21,504 nt of DNA from Erysipelotrichaceae bacterium (GTDB lineage Bacteria > Bacillota_I > Bacilli_A > Erysipelotrichales > Erysipelotrichaceae), in assembly GCA_900770275.1 (NCBI GenBank), contig CAAGJS010000147.1, positions 1 through 21,504 of the forward strand, in the 5' to 3' direction. Positions within the stretch are counted from its first letter, which is position 1. Each line of letters opens with the position of its first letter. A program made the translations under genes and the position numbers. Positions 15,601 through 21,504 of the stretch are shown piece after piece. Below the pieces are notes generated by a model. That model was given only the letters and a program-made list of their open reading frames with translations. It searched no databases and was not told the origin of the DNA.

Positions 15601-18578
15601 CGAGTGACCAGTTCCGCAACTATCTCTATATGATGGGTACGCGCGGGACAGCCTTCTGGGAACTGTACTATTCCGATTCATTGATGGATGAGGAAAAGTA
15701 TCTTGTGAATGCCGACTTCCTGGCCTGGGAAGAGGCAAACTTTGATAAGATCCGCAACGCTAAGATGATTGGCGGTACACCCGCAAGCAATACGAACCTT
15801 TCCTCTGGGACATCGATCGATGCCAGTGGTGCAACGCAGGAAGCGTATGGCTTTGCTGGCTTCAATGATGCGGGCGAAGGCATCGTATCGATGCGTAATC
15901 CTTCTTCTGCAGCGAAGACAATCAGCTTCACACTGAATGGCTCGATTGGCGCTAAGACAGAAGGTACCTATTATGTGAAGCCGGTACATACGTATGTAAA
16001 CAGCGGTACGGTGACGGCGGCTCAGGCATCGTATGCGGCAGGAAGCACCGTGACAATGACGCTGCAGCCGGGTGAGACGCAGGTCTGGGAACTTTCGCTG
16101 ACGGAAAATACCAGCAAACCAACAATCTCCTATGTACGTGCGGAAGATGACAATACGCTGCAGGTACAGACAGATATCGCATCGAAGGATCTGAGTCAGG
16201 TGACTGTGAAGGTCAATGGCAAGGAAGTGACTGTCGCAAATACATCGAATTATGCGGACTGGCGTACACGTACGATTGAGCTTTCTTCGCAGCTCAAGGA
16301 TGGGGATGCGATTGAAGTGACCCTTTCCAATGGAAGTGTTTCAGCTTCCGGCACCGGTATGTATCATAGCGGTTCTCTGCTTGCGGCGGCGAAGACGGTT
16401 ACTTCTTCCGTGGTCGCGGATGCGTCCAGGAGTGTTGATTCCTCGTATGGCTTTACGGTATCGGCGGAAGTGACAGGCGATACTTCGGCTAAGAAACTTG
16501 TCTACCAGGGTGATCAGTATGCACTGGGCATCGATGAAAACGGACATCCGTACTTTGAAGTTCTCGGTACCCGGGCAGTTTCATCAAAGACGGCTGTAGA
16601 AGGCATGATCATTACCGGTGTACGTGAAAATAACGGCCTGTTGAAGCTGTATGTGGATAGTAAGATCGATACCAGCGCCTATGACGCTGAAGATGTGAAA
16701 AAGGCAGTTACGCCAGCCGAGGTGCGCACGGATCTTGCCCAGGGAAGCGTAACGGATATCCGTATCTATGACCGCAGCCTTGGCTATGGTGAGGTTCCGC
16801 AGTCGACACTGTCGCAGCGGATTATGGAGCTGGAGGCGCTCAAGGAGCAGGTAACATCTGATTCTTGGACAAATGCCAATATGGAAGGCTTGCTGCAGCA
16901 GGCAAAGACTGTAGAACAGGGAAATGATTCTGCTGCCAAGAAGCAGGCGCTGGAGAATTTGAACAAGGCATATCTCAAACTGGTACCGGATTCTACGGTC
17001 CGTAACCTTGCGCTGAATAAGCCTGTGGAAGCGGCGTGGACCGATTCGCAGGAAACGGCAGCGTATCTTGATTCGGGACGGCCTCTCTCTGATGGGGTAG
17101 ATGGAAGAATTGAGCTTGATAACTACTCGATCTATGGCAACGATGCGGTGAAGAAATCTTCCTACATCACCATTGATCTTCAGGATGTTTATACGCTGTC
17201 GAAGGTGAAGCTGTACCGGTATTGGGATGGTCGTACATATGATTCAACGGCTCTCGTGGTCTCGGAAACAGCTGACTTCAAGAATCCAGCGGTTTTGTAC
17301 TACAGCGGAACGACGGATGTGCATGGCCTGAACGTTACACCTAAGGATCAGTTCTATACAGAGACGCAGGATGGCAAGGTGCTTTATGAGTCGTCCGATG
17401 ATACGGTTGTTAAGGCACGGTATGTACGTCTCTATGGCTATGGAAGAAGTGACAATAATGCGTCGAACAACCATGTGAATGAGATTCAGGTATTCGGTTC
17501 GAAGCCAACGGATTCCATGTATGATCTGATGGGCTTGAAAAAGCTCATTGATCAGGCTAATGTTCTGGCAAAGAACGATATCTATACTGCAACATCAAAG
17601 ACGCAGGCAGCTGATGCCGTATCGGCGGGACAGGAAGTTTATAACGCGGTTGCGGCAAATACGCAGACCGATAAGTCCTTCGGCTATGTAGAAAATGCGA
17701 AGGAAGCATTGCGTGCAGCGATTGCAGGCATGGTTGAAAAGACGGAAGCGACATGGACGACGGCGCCTGCAGCTGTAAATGATCTGAAATATACGGGCAA
17801 TGTGCAGGATCTTGTCACTGCCGGAGCTTCGTCGGAAGGTACGGTTCTCTATGCGCTTGGTGCTGGAAACTTCAGTGAAGCCATTCCGCAGGCTACAAAT
17901 GCCGGGACTTATACGGTTCGCTGGTATGTGAAGGGAGATGGGGATCATAAGGACTCACAGGTGCAGGAGCTGACCGTTTCGATCGCAAACGCGGATGGAA
18001 CGAAGGTGACTGTCCAGGCCAAGGCGACCGGTGTAAATGATGATTCCTATGAGCCGTCAATTACGGTGACTTATGACGGGAAGCAGCTAGGCTCTAATGA
18101 ATATGATGTGAAGCTGGAAGAAAATGACCGGGGACAGTATACAGGTAAAGCAAGCATTACATTGAAGGGGAACTACAGCGGAACCCTGGAAACGACCTTT
18201 GCACTGAATACGTATGCATTCGTGAAAGCACCTGCTGCTAACTGGTCAAGCGGCGACTATGTGATGGAAGTCGATGCGAGTGTGGAACGGTTTCATAAAT
18301 TCGGCAAGGTGTATGTGGATGGAAAAGAGATTGATCGATCGAACTACAAAGTAACCAAAGGTTCAACGATTATTACGATTTCTTCTTCCTTCATGAAGAA
18401 ACTGTCAGCAGGTTCGCATACGATTGAGGCTCTCTATAAGGATGGGACGGCAAGCGTTAAGGTGACGGTTCCTTCCAGTGAAAAGCCAAATAGCAATGCA
18501 AAGAACAGCGCGAAGCCTGTGTATACGGCACCTTCTTCTGTGAAGGCAATGGTTCCGGCAACAGGTGCGGGACAGTAA
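12687..18578 (+). CDS. Secreted multidomain GH36-like alpha-galactosidase / alpha-N-acetylgalactosaminidase
   Basis: ATG 12687 follows AGGGGG by 6 bases, giving 1963 residues. A signal peptide (about 1-28, VSA-ET) leads to an N-terminal beta-sandwich carrying two F5/8C-like modules (about 105-272 and 275-450). The (beta/alpha)8 barrel (about 640-1010) has 'YVVDDGW' (about 697), the likely nucleophile D821 in 'YWKWDGF' and likely acid/base D912 in 'CVGDRGE', the clan GH-D layout (GH36-like). Then follow a beta domain, a LamG-like module (about 1147-1370), a helical stretch, a third F5/8C module (about 1439-1605), a FIVAR-like segment (about 1611-1685) and Ig-like/X2-like domains to about 1930. 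It probably removes terminal alpha-Gal or alpha-GalNAc from host glycans; which sugar is unresolved. It ends VPATG-AGQ with no membrane anchor. Confidence 0.8.
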   Translation: MKKFFRLCATTILAVVTGGVLLPVNVSAETASFNQGTVTVTKTESEITIENNALKRTFSIANQKLTTGTIEDKLSNSTFSPGSGSEEFVIHGLAGSGERSEPETSLTSVKTASTGGTQFFATTTNTGENLKPEYAVDGNEDTYWASTEDDSNDYFQVTFEGPTEVAKVRYLPRWDNNAKYECTGLILKYKLLYQTEENGEWTELTGDFTYEPKESQTKGNGWQEISLTHEDGTPKTIVALRLAAQENGTYHWKDENKGKVINIGELQVLKSDDSSAYTASKAGWSISGTSVSTQEGGGYAALIDGDVNTMYHSNYGTGEGTVSTLPVDLIIDRGDTAGDHSFQTLGYRPRKQQGSNGNIVGYEIYTSNERDTLFNESNRKKTGTFDYTGVYDGSSEAPRWIYTSLEQSNTDRYVGLRVTSSTGQTDDQKNKYVAGTGLDLFAEKFDSVSAGAYEAPTINASALTLNDVTVEDTTAQLNGVSKTGKLITFTFAPVAYGHGEMTIRQKVVMYDGDFFLRKFLEIENSDKTARIDYIDGEHLVTNSGDKTWTIPTNAGGVVAMDTAKANLGQPIYINGMFFGSEFPAADTQIVSSLGRARYYTGKNFDDFARDGQLTSDGKYVSWQTVCGASRSNGSDQSVVQQDFFAYIDSIATPTDFRIQYNSWFDNMMRITDDNILSSFQAVDQNLSETGVRPLESYVVDDGWNQYRQSSGSMSSKDDIDRNGPATDVNTAGFWQFNSKFPQGLTPSSELVQAFGSNFGVWIGPRGGYNYYSTLADIITAAGNGSKAGGSIDVADSRYVKKFQEMAIQWMKDYKVNYWKWDGFADRAQYNSFASGEGVVGYDEAHQHMYGGPNGFYHSTDLWEKWIVLFKNVRQAEKDLGIKKLWISLTCYVNPSPWYLQWANSVWIQCVGDRGEVYNGTLNNKMDNMLTYRDACYYDFVVRHQFQFPLANLYNHDPIYGKEGTGINTDSMTSDQFRNYLYMMGTRGTAFWELYYSDSLMDEEKYLVNADFLAWEEANFDKIRNAKMIGGTPASNTNLSSGTSIDASGATQEAYGFAGFNDAGEGIVSMRNPSSAAKTISFTLNGSIGAKTEGTYYVKPVHTYVNSGTVTAAQASYAAGSTVTMTLQPGETQVWELSLTENTSKPTISYVRAEDDNTLQVQTDIASKDLSQVTVKVNGKEVTVANTSNYADWRTRTIELSSQLKDGDAIEVTLSNGSVSASGTGMYHSGSLLAAAKTVTSSVVADASRSVDSSYGFTVSAEVTGDTSAKKLVYQGDQYALGIDENGHPYFEVLGTRAVSSKTAVEGMIITGVRENNGLLKLYVDSKIDTSAYDAEDVKKAVTPAEVRTDLAQGSVTDIRIYDRSLGYGEVPQSTLSQRIMELEALKEQVTSDSWTNANMEGLLQQAKTVEQGNDSAAKKQALENLNKAYLKLVPDSTVRNLALNKPVEAAWTDSQETAAYLDSGRPLSDGVDGRIELDNYSIYGNDAVKKSSYITIDLQDVYTLSKVKLYRYWDGRTYDSTALVVSETADFKNPAVLYYSGTTDVHGLNVTPKDQFYTETQDGKVLYESSDDTVVKARYVRLYGYGRSDNNASNNHVNEIQVFGSKPTDSMYDLMGLKKLIDQANVLAKNDIYTATSKTQAADAVSAGQEVYNAVAANTQTDKSFGYVENAKEALRAAIAGMVEKTEATWTTAPAAVNDLKYTGNVQDLVTAGASSEGTVLYALGAGNFSEAIPQATNAGTYTVRWYVKGDGDHKDSQVQELTVSIANADGTKVTVQAKATGVNDDSYEPSITVTYDGKQLGSNEYDVKLEENDRGQYTGKASITLKGNYSGTLETTFALNTYAFVKAPAANWSSGDYVMEVDASVERFHKFGKVYVDGKEIDRSNYKVTKGSTIITISSSFMKKLSAGSHTIEALYKDGTASVKVTVPSSEKPNSNAKNSAKPVYTAPSSVKAMVPATGAGQ

Positions 18579-18699
18579 TCAGCCAAAGAAAACAGATACA
18601 GCACCATTGATCAAATACGGACAGCCATGGCGGATTCCTCTGCTGTGGCTGTTCTTGCATAAGATGATGCTGCGTGATATCAAGAGATGGGAGAAGCCG

Positions 18700-19509
18700 A
18701 TGGTTCAGGAAATAGATTCGTTTGATGCATATGAAGACTTGATCAGGGATGTCAGCCGCAGCCCTGCGTATGCGGATCCGCATTTTGCCTTTGATGAGCG
18801 GAACCTCTTTGATGCGCTGAACAGGGATACGGATCATCGGAAGGCATATATCGTTACGCTGGACGGGAGTGTTGCGGGCTTGTTTGTGTGGCTTATTCTT
18901 CCCGGGGAGCGATATGCAGAGATGCTCGTGGGACTGACAAAGGAAGAGGCAGCGTTCCGTGAGATGCTTGCATATATCGAAGAGAGGTGCAGAGGTTTTC
19001 AACTGGATTTTGTGATCAATCCCGACAATAGCTTGTTCTGCAGTGTGTTGCGATCTAAAGATGCGGTGTTTGACGCTCCGCAGCAGTGGATGATCTGGAA
19101 GAGTGAGACGAAGCCGCAGCAATATGAAGTTGTTCAAATTTCTTCGGAGTATGAGTCGCAGTATCTTGCCGTGCACCGAAAAGATACCTACTGGACAGCG
19201 GAAAAGGTTCTTGCGGCAAAGGATACGTTCCGTGTCTTCCTTGCGGTCCATGAAGGTAAAGTCATCGGTTACATCGACGTGACCTTCTGCCATGAGAAGA
19301 ATGAACCGTATGATTTGTGGGTAGATGACTCTTACCTGCATCAGTGCTATGAACAGGCGCTGCTGCAGGAGGCGGTGACAATGAACCAGCCAAAGACGAT
19401 GGTCGCCCTGGTAAATCTCGATGATCCCAATGAGAAGGAGATCTTTGCGTCGGCGGGCTTTGTACCGATGCCCGGGACAAACTGCGTACATGCGTCCTAT
19501 ACTGTGTAA
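18700..19509 (+). CDS. GNAT-like acetyltransferase, two-domain, degenerate CoA loop
   Basis: The frame is open from GTG 18565, but ATG 18700 with GGGAG 6 bases upstream is the better start, giving 269 residues. The N-terminal half (about 1-140) is a weak GNAT-like fold ('KAYIVTLDGSVAGLFVWLIL'). The C-terminal half (about 150-269) is clearer: 'VFLAVHEGKVIGYIDVTF', 'YDLWVDDSYLHQ' and the closing 'IFASAGFVPM' typical of GNAT enzymes. The acetyl-CoA loop expected as (R/Q)xxGxG/A reads H-Q-C-Y-E-Q-A (residues 214-220), with both glycines replaced. It may bind cofactor poorly or be a non-catalytic relative. The substrate is unknown. It sits 121 bases after the glycosidase stop and is probably cytoplasmic. 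Confidence 0.7.
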   Translation: MVQEIDSFDAYEDLIRDVSRSPAYADPHFAFDERNLFDALNRDTDHRKAYIVTLDGSVAGLFVWLILPGERYAEMLVGLTKEEAAFREMLAYIEERCRGFQLDFVINPDNSLFCSVLRSKDAVFDAPQQWMIWKSETKPQQYEVVQISSEYESQYLAVHRKDTYWTAEKVLAAKDTFRVFLAVHEGKVIGYIDVTFCHEKNEPYDLWVDDSYLHQCYEQALLQEAVTMNQPKTMVALVNLDDPNEKEIFASAGFVPMPGTNCVHASYTV

Positions 19510-19586
19510 ACGTAATGCTCCGTATTTTGCCTGAGTCAGCGCAATGATCAGGGCAGGAACTAATGCCTCACCATTTGTTCAGGTGA

Positions 19587-20210
19587 AGAATAATTCAAAA
19601 GGTTTCCGTTTATTCTCCCGTTCCATGGATGGTTGGAGATTTAGTTGTCTATGAACCAAAAGACAGTTCATTCCAAAATATGATCGGTGTTGTGATTCAT
19701 CGCACAGAGATGAGTGCGGCAGCTACGGTCAGAAAAGTAGACGAAACGACGAGTCTTTCGTTTACGAAGCAATGGGACGATGATGGCAATGTTTCGGGGA
19801 AACGGCCGGATGTATCGTCCTATGCTAAGAGTCTGACACTGCTGGCCGACGGGGAAGAGCAGAGCGGATACGTAGCTGAGATTACTGATAATGGAGATAA
19901 TACCTATACGGTCAGCTATAAGGGATTGCCGAAGTTTGTGGACGGCAAGGCTGTGGTCTACAGTGTGAAAGAGGCTGCGGTTGAAGGGTATAACAGTGAT
20001 TCCTCTGTTGTATTGAATGGCGGTTCGTTGACAAATACGCTGGTTGTTCCGATACCTTCGCCTACGGCAACGGCGACTGTGAGTACACCTGCGCCAACGG
20101 CAACAGTGACGGTTAAAGAGAATAAACCTGTACGGGCTGTTTCGCCGGCGGTTGTAAAACCTGTGCCGCCAACCGGTGTAGAATCATCTCATGGAGAAAA
20201 CGGTAATTGA
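19587..20210 (+). pseudogene. Orphan CnaB-domain surface protein remnant ending at PPTG
   Basis: The frame is open from 19587 after a stop at 19584-19586; the first ATG is 19629 with no clear ribosome site (193 residues from there). There is no signal peptide. Residues about 42-135 from that ATG are a typical CnaB domain ('SLSFTKQWDDDGNVSGKRPD', 'YTVSYKGLPKFVDGKAVVYS', 'VKEAAVEGYNS'). A Pro/Thr/Ala wall-spanning linker follows with a repeated PTATxTV pattern, then VPPTG, and the protein stops 10 residues later with no membrane helix. Both ends of a normal LPxTG protein are missing, so this looks like the internal-to-C-terminal scrap of a larger adhesin. It could still be translated by coupling, but without a signal peptide it would not be exported. 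Confidence 0.7.
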
Positions 20211-20544
20211 TGATTACATTGCGGGATGTGACTCTTCGCGTCAGCCGCAGTTAGAGAAAGTGTGTGAGACGATACGTAAGGCGCTGCCAGGGAGTACGGA
20301 ATGTATTTCCTGGGGAATGCCGACGTGGCGTGATCGTCATAATCTGATTCATATGGCGGCGCAGAAAAACCATATTGGTATCTATCCGGGACCGGATGCG
20401 ATTGTGCGTTTTGCGTCTGTGTTTGAGGAGCTTGGTCTTCGTTACAGCAAGGGTGCGGTACAGATTCCGTATGATGGGAAGCTGCCGCTGCGCCTGATTC
20501 GTTCGATGGCATTATGGTGCCGGAAGAATCAGGAATCTGAATAG
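20191..20544 (+). CDS. DUF1801 / YdhG-like small protein
   Basis: The ATG at 20191 overlaps the end of the CnaB remnant by 20 bases and lacks an obvious ribosome site, so coupling to the upstream frame or a weak start is likely. The 117-residue soluble protein has the DUF1801 pattern: 'VIDDYIAGC' start, 'KVCETIRKALPGSTECISWGMPTW', 'AAQKNHIGIYPGPDAI' and the final 'KGAVQIPYDGKLPLRLIRSM'. The family adopts an iron-chaperone (frataxin-like) related fold, but its function in Firmicutes is not settled. The length is normal and it looks intact. It is the last gene before a good intrinsic terminator. Confidence 0.8.
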   Translation: MEKTVIDDYIAGCDSSRQPQLEKVCETIRKALPGSTECISWGMPTWRDRHNLIHMAAQKNHIGIYPGPDAIVRFASVFEELGLRYSKGAVQIPYDGKLPLRLIRSMALWCRKNQESE

Positions 20545-20550
20545 TATTGG

Positions 20551-20576
20551 GGTCCGGCATTTGCCGGGCCATTTTC
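20551..20576 (+). terminator. Intrinsic terminator after the DUF1801 gene
   Basis: GGTCCGGC (20551-20558) pairs with GCCGGGCC (20563-20570), one wobble pair, tetraloop ATTT, followed by ATTTTC. It begins 6 bases after the DUF1801 stop. Confidence 0.85.
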
Positions 20577-20957
20577 ATATGTGGCGGATCTGTCGTTTTT
20601 TGTGAGTCTGAATACGCGGGGCGTCCGCCTCTTCCGTCAGTTGCAGCGATAAGTCAATAACGAAAAAAAGCACTGTGTGCTGAGGTTCCTGTATGGCATC
20701 CATCCTCGCGCTGGAAGGTTGCATATCCAACCATTCGCACTGATGATTTTTTCCGCCTGCGGCATTTTTCTTCATCAGCGCGATTCGTCCAGAAGCACCC
20801 TGCACTGGACGATGCGCTGATGGACATTTCTGCGCCAATCCGCAGTTTTGCCCACTAGCGCAGGCGAATGAAATGCGCAGATCTGCGAAATTTTGCGGTT
20901 TTAAAACCTACAAATCTGCGGAGGCACACGGTTTTAGAAAAGCGGGTGGTGCTCTTT
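20577..20957. repeat. Palindrome-rich non-coding block, repeat/MITE-like
   Basis: No convincing gene is found in these 380 bases. A long imperfect hairpin spans 20773-20822: CATCAGCGC pairs with GCGCTGATG and TCGTCCAG with CTGGACGA. A smaller one pairs CTGCG (20830-20834) with CGCAG (20841-20845). Two perfect 12-bp palindromes follow, CGCAGATCTGCG (20876-20887) and GGTTTTAAAACC (20897-20908). TCTGCG recurs at about 20829, 20882 and 20915. A minus-strand open frame (20838-20575, TTG start, no ribosome site) is judged fortuitous or a relic. The density of structure suggests an intergenic repeat element or a miniature transposon, but no copy elsewhere can be checked. Confidence 0.4.
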
Positions 20958-20985
20958 AAAAATAAAACGGGGCGTCAGGCCCCTA
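20958..20985 (-). terminator. Intrinsic terminator of the toxin-antitoxin pair
   Basis: On the minus strand GGGGC (20983-20979) pairs with GCCCC (20973-20969), loop CTGAC, followed by GTTTTATTTTT. It starts inside the stop codon region of the toxin gene. Confidence 0.85.
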
Positions 20986-21291
20986 ATCTAATTGCTTGCT
21001 AACATCTCTGCCGCCATACAGAATGCGGGAAACGAAAACAGTATCGTCTTTTGCGCTAACCGTGTAGAAAACCAGATATTTCCTAACAGGCAGGTAGCGA
21101 ACACCCCGGCTGTACCATGGTTCATCGCGATAGAGAGGATTGCGCTCCGGCATGGAATCGAGAGTATTTACGTTCTGAATGATTTCATTCATCAGCTTTT
21201 CAGCGGCTTCCGGAGCAAGCAGCGTATAAGTAATATGCGCATATATATTCTTCAGATCTTGCCTTGCCTGAAAGGTATAAACGACCTTCAT
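20983..21291 (-). CDS. RelE/ParE-family toxin of a type II toxin-antitoxin system
   Basis: This 102-residue protein has the RelE/ParE superfamily layout: 'KVVYTFQARQDLKNIYAHI' at the N-terminus (strand then first helix), 'ERNPLYRDEPWYSRGVRYLPV' in the middle and 'YLVFYTVSAKDDTVFVSRILYGGRDV' at the end. RelE-type members block translation by cutting ribosome-bound mRNA; ParE-type members act on gyrase. Sequence inspection cannot separate the two here. The ATG at 21291 overlaps the antitoxin stop (ATGA), as expected for a TA operon, and the stop leads directly into a strong terminator. The toxin looks full length, while its antitoxin appears damaged. Confidence 0.8.
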   Translation of the reverse strand: MKVVYTFQARQDLKNIYAHITYTLLAPEAAEKLMNEIIQNVNTLDSMPERNPLYRDEPWYSRGVRYLPVRKYLVFYTVSAKDDTVFVSRILYGGRDVSKQLD

Positions 21292-21401
21292 CGTCCATGC
21301 ATACTCTGCATTTCATCCTCGACATCAGCTGCAGAAACAACGCGCCCTGCAGCAATATCGTCAATGCCCTTCTGCATTTCTTCGTTAAATGGCCCAACCA
21401 T
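21288..21401 (-). pseudogene. Antitoxin C-terminal remnant upstream of toxin
   Basis: The frame ending at 21288 overlaps the toxin start by ATGA and encodes 'MVGPFNEEMQKGIDDIAAG' then 'RVVSAADVEDEMQSMHGR', an acidic C-terminal antitoxin-like segment that would wrap the toxin. Only 37 residues lie between ATG 21401 and the stop, too short for a DNA-binding antitoxin (usually about 70-95 residues). The frame stays open to 21500 (TTG) but the added residues, encoded across a 17-nt palindrome, do not look like an antitoxin domain. An insertion seems to have replaced the N-terminal half. GGGGGA, which comes from the palindrome, supplies a ribosome site 3 bases before the ATG. Confidence 0.55.
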
Positions 21402-21406
21402 TAATC

Positions 21407-21423
21407 CCCCACTTGAAGTGGGG
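21407..21423. repeat. 17-nt palindrome, IS200/IS605-type end hairpin
   Basis: CCCCACTT (21407-21414) and AAGTGGGG (21416-21423) form a perfect inverted repeat around one central base. A hairpin of this sequence style is common at the ends of IS200/IS605-type elements, which lack ordinary terminal repeats. It lies exactly where the antitoxin frame loses family character, so it may be the end of such an element extending beyond the right edge of the window. Confidence 0.55.
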
Positions 21424-21504
21424 CGAACGGAATAAACAGTAGCTTTGAGAGGAGTATCAAAATAAAAACCTTGCTTTATCATGAAAGTGGGTCTAGTCAA
21501 CCAC

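Noticed and set aside
18457..19491. 344-codon minus-strand open frame opposite the GNAT-like gene
   Set aside because: The translation is rich in His, Arg, Cys and Ile with no domain pattern, has no ribosome site, and the plus strand carries a recognisable GNAT-like protein.
19530..19560. CCTGA...TCAGG pairing after the GNAT-like gene as a terminator
   Set aside because: Short stem with a bulge, long loop and no T-run.
20575..20838. 87-codon minus-strand open frame in the palindrome-rich block
   Set aside because: TTG start without ribosome site, spans a large hairpin and runs to the upstream terminator; better explained as part of a repeat. A low chance remains that it is a relic gene.
1..21504. 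CRISPR arrays, tRNA and rRNA genes
   Set aside because: No regularly spaced direct repeats with unique spacers, and no tRNA- or rRNA-like sequence was recognised by eye.

Overview
This window looks like a chromosomal segment of a Gram-positive, mid-GC gut Firmicute. The style of the pilus locus, the two sortases, the AGGAGG-type ribosome sites and the glycan-degrading surface enzyme suggest an Erysipelotrichia- or Clostridia-like commensal. That placement is inference; no rRNA, tRNA or marker gene is present.

Left edge (1-1850) is a transposon graveyard. On the minus strand a 5' piece of an IS66-family element (tnpA intact, tnpB cut after about 32 family residues) lies inside the orfA of an IS3-family element. 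That element in turn cuts off an IS1595-like transposase. The innermost junctions can be read directly: an IS66-type terminal GTAAGCGC at 863 and an IS3-type terminal TGAACCCC at 1309. Nothing recognised lies in 1-287.

The core (2027-12520) is a compact, co-directional sortase-assembled pilus operon on the plus strand. Its genes are a small coiled-coil protein, a dedicated signal peptidase I, a 1826-residue LPKTG adhesin (probable tip), a 506-residue LPSTG major pilin, a class C-type sortase (TTG start), a minor pilin with an unusual LLSTG anchor, and a second small sortase. Three junctions are tight or overlapping (8-bp and 4-bp overlaps, 12-bp gap). A strong stem-loop sits between the major pilin and its sortase and may set their ratio.

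Next (12521-18578) comes a regulated intergenic region: a sigma-A-like promoter, a 10-bp inverted repeat around it and a near-consensus CcpA cre site. It precedes a 1963-residue secreted multidomain glycosidase with a GH36/clan GH-D-like catalytic barrel, several carbohydrate-binding-type modules and a VPATG motif that is abruptly followed by a stop with no membrane anchor. Pilus attachment plus release of terminal alpha-linked Gal/GalNAc from host glycans is a reasonable joint theme.

The right part (18700-20544) holds a GNAT-like two-domain protein with a degenerate acetyl-CoA loop, an orphan CnaB-domain surface-protein remnant that also stops just after a PPTG motif, and a DUF1801 protein ending at a good intrinsic terminator. 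Then follow about 400 bp of palindrome-rich non-coding DNA. Last, on the minus strand, is a RelE/ParE-family toxin with a clear terminator and an upstream antitoxin that seems cut at its N-terminus next to a 17-nt palindrome resembling an IS200/IS605-type end hairpin.
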